This document shows positions 13,610 to 13,893 of a stretch of DNA of 13,893 nucleotides, piece after piece; positions within the stretch are counted from its first letter, which is position 1; each line of letters opens with the position of its first letter. Origin of the DNA: an uncultured Traorella sp. (GTDB lineage: Bacteria > Bacillota_I > Bacilli_A > Erysipelotrichales > Erysipelotrichaceae). Where the stretch lies: contig CAMEIZ010000031.1 of the NCBI GenBank assembly GCA_945919165.1, positions 1-13,893 on the forward strand, written 5' to 3'. The position numbers were made by a program, and so were the translations under genes. The notes below the pieces were generated by a model. It saw only the letters and a list, made by a program, of their open reading frames with translations, was not told the origin of the DNA and did no database searches.

Positions 13610-13893
13610 TAGCATTTGATCCGTTATATCAGAATTATGCATCCAATCGATATTGCGTTACCGCGAAAAATGGAATGGTGTGTACGGGCAGTAATCTTGC
13701 CAGTGCAGCAGGATTGGAAATTTTAAAAAAAGGCGGTAATGCTGTTGATGCCGCTATTGCAACAGCAGCCTGTTTGAGTGTTGTGGAACCGACGGCTAAT
13801 GGAATAGGATCTGATGCTTTTGCTATTGTCTGGATGAAAAATAACTTATATGGACTTAATTCAACTGGCTATGCTCCGAAGAATATTTCGGCT
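13606..13893 (+). CDS. Gamma-glutamyltransferase-family hydrolase, N-terminal part, cytoplasmic type (3' end outside window)
   Basis: First 96 residues of a GGT-family (Ntn-hydrolase) protein. The family block is clear: K-N-G-M-V-C-T-G, A-G-L-E-I-L-K-K-G-G-N-A-V-D-A-A-I-A-T-A, V-V-E-P-T-A-N-G-I-G-S-D-A-F-A-I-V. The catalytic Thr and autoprocessing site lie beyond the window. The N-terminus (M-I-A-F-D-P-L-Y-Q-N-Y) has no signal peptide, unlike secreted or periplasmic GGT, and resembles the Bacillus YwrD subgroup. The Arg before the A-P dipeptide that binds the substrate carboxylate in E. coli GGT (Arg114 in R-E-M-A-P) is Thr here (S-T-G-Y-A-P), so glutathione may not be the substrate. ATG overlaps the oppF stop (ATGA), with AAGGAGG at 13595-13601. 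Co-expression with the importer suggests it cleaves an imported compound. Confidence 0.88.
   Translation, partial: MIAFDPLYQNYASNRYCVTAKNGMVCTGSNLASAAGLEILKKGGNAVDAAIATAACLSVVEPTANGIGSDAFAIVWMKNNLYGLNSTGYAPKNISA

Noticed and set aside
1..13893. Defence system, prophage, CRISPR or insertion sequence
   Set aside because: No repeats with spacers, no transposase or phage-type genes and no inverted terminal repeats; the region is a housekeeping operon followed by a transporter operon.

Overview
This is a low-G+C Gram-positive chromosomal segment. All genes lie on the + strand, have strong purine-rich ribosome binding sites, and use the standard bacterial code: TGA is a stop at 4469-4471 and 13607-13609, so this is not a code-4 mollicute. 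The conserved order alaS-ireB-ruvX-DUF1292-mltG-udk-greA, the very A+T-rich sequence and a mollicute-like enlarged OppF suggest the Erysipelotrichia or a close relative. That placement is inference; the phylum-level call (Bacillota) is solid.

Layout. 2-607 is the 3' part of an AI-2E-family membrane protein gene. 673-1275 is a small uncharacterised lipoprotein with its own extended -10 promoter. 1278-1520 holds a promoter and a complete alanine T-box riboswitch. It controls alaS (1531-4161), and probably also the housekeeping run ireB (4208), ruvX (4468), a DUF1292 gene (4914), mltG (5146), udk (6204) and greA (6864). Genes in this run are separated by short gaps or overlap. A short terminator-like hairpin lies between ruvX and the DUF1292 gene, and a promoter-like extended -10 lies just before greA. 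The run closes with a clear intrinsic terminator at 7361-7389.

The second transcription unit starts at a good promoter at 7466-7495, whose spacer contains a near-perfect CodY-box match (14 of 15). It encodes a complete peptide-type ABC importer: oppB, oppC, the lipoprotein oppA, oppD and oppF. A gamma-glutamyltransferase-family enzyme follows, translationally coupled by an ATGA overlap and cut off by the window end. Its N-terminus has no signal peptide, so the model is import of a small peptide or amide by OppABCDF followed by cytoplasmic cleavage. The CodY-like site suggests this is a nutrient-limitation response.

Most unusual items: an approximately 240-residue coiled-coil-rich insertion in OppF between Walker A and the Q-loop; the coupling of a GGT-like hydrolase lacking the usual substrate Arg to the importer; an OppC with a shortened second membrane segment; and an alanyl-tRNA synthetase in which the Thr next to each metal-binding His of the editing site is Cys. 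There are no tRNA or rRNA genes, CRISPR arrays or insertion sequences. No gene-free stretch exceeds 300 bases.
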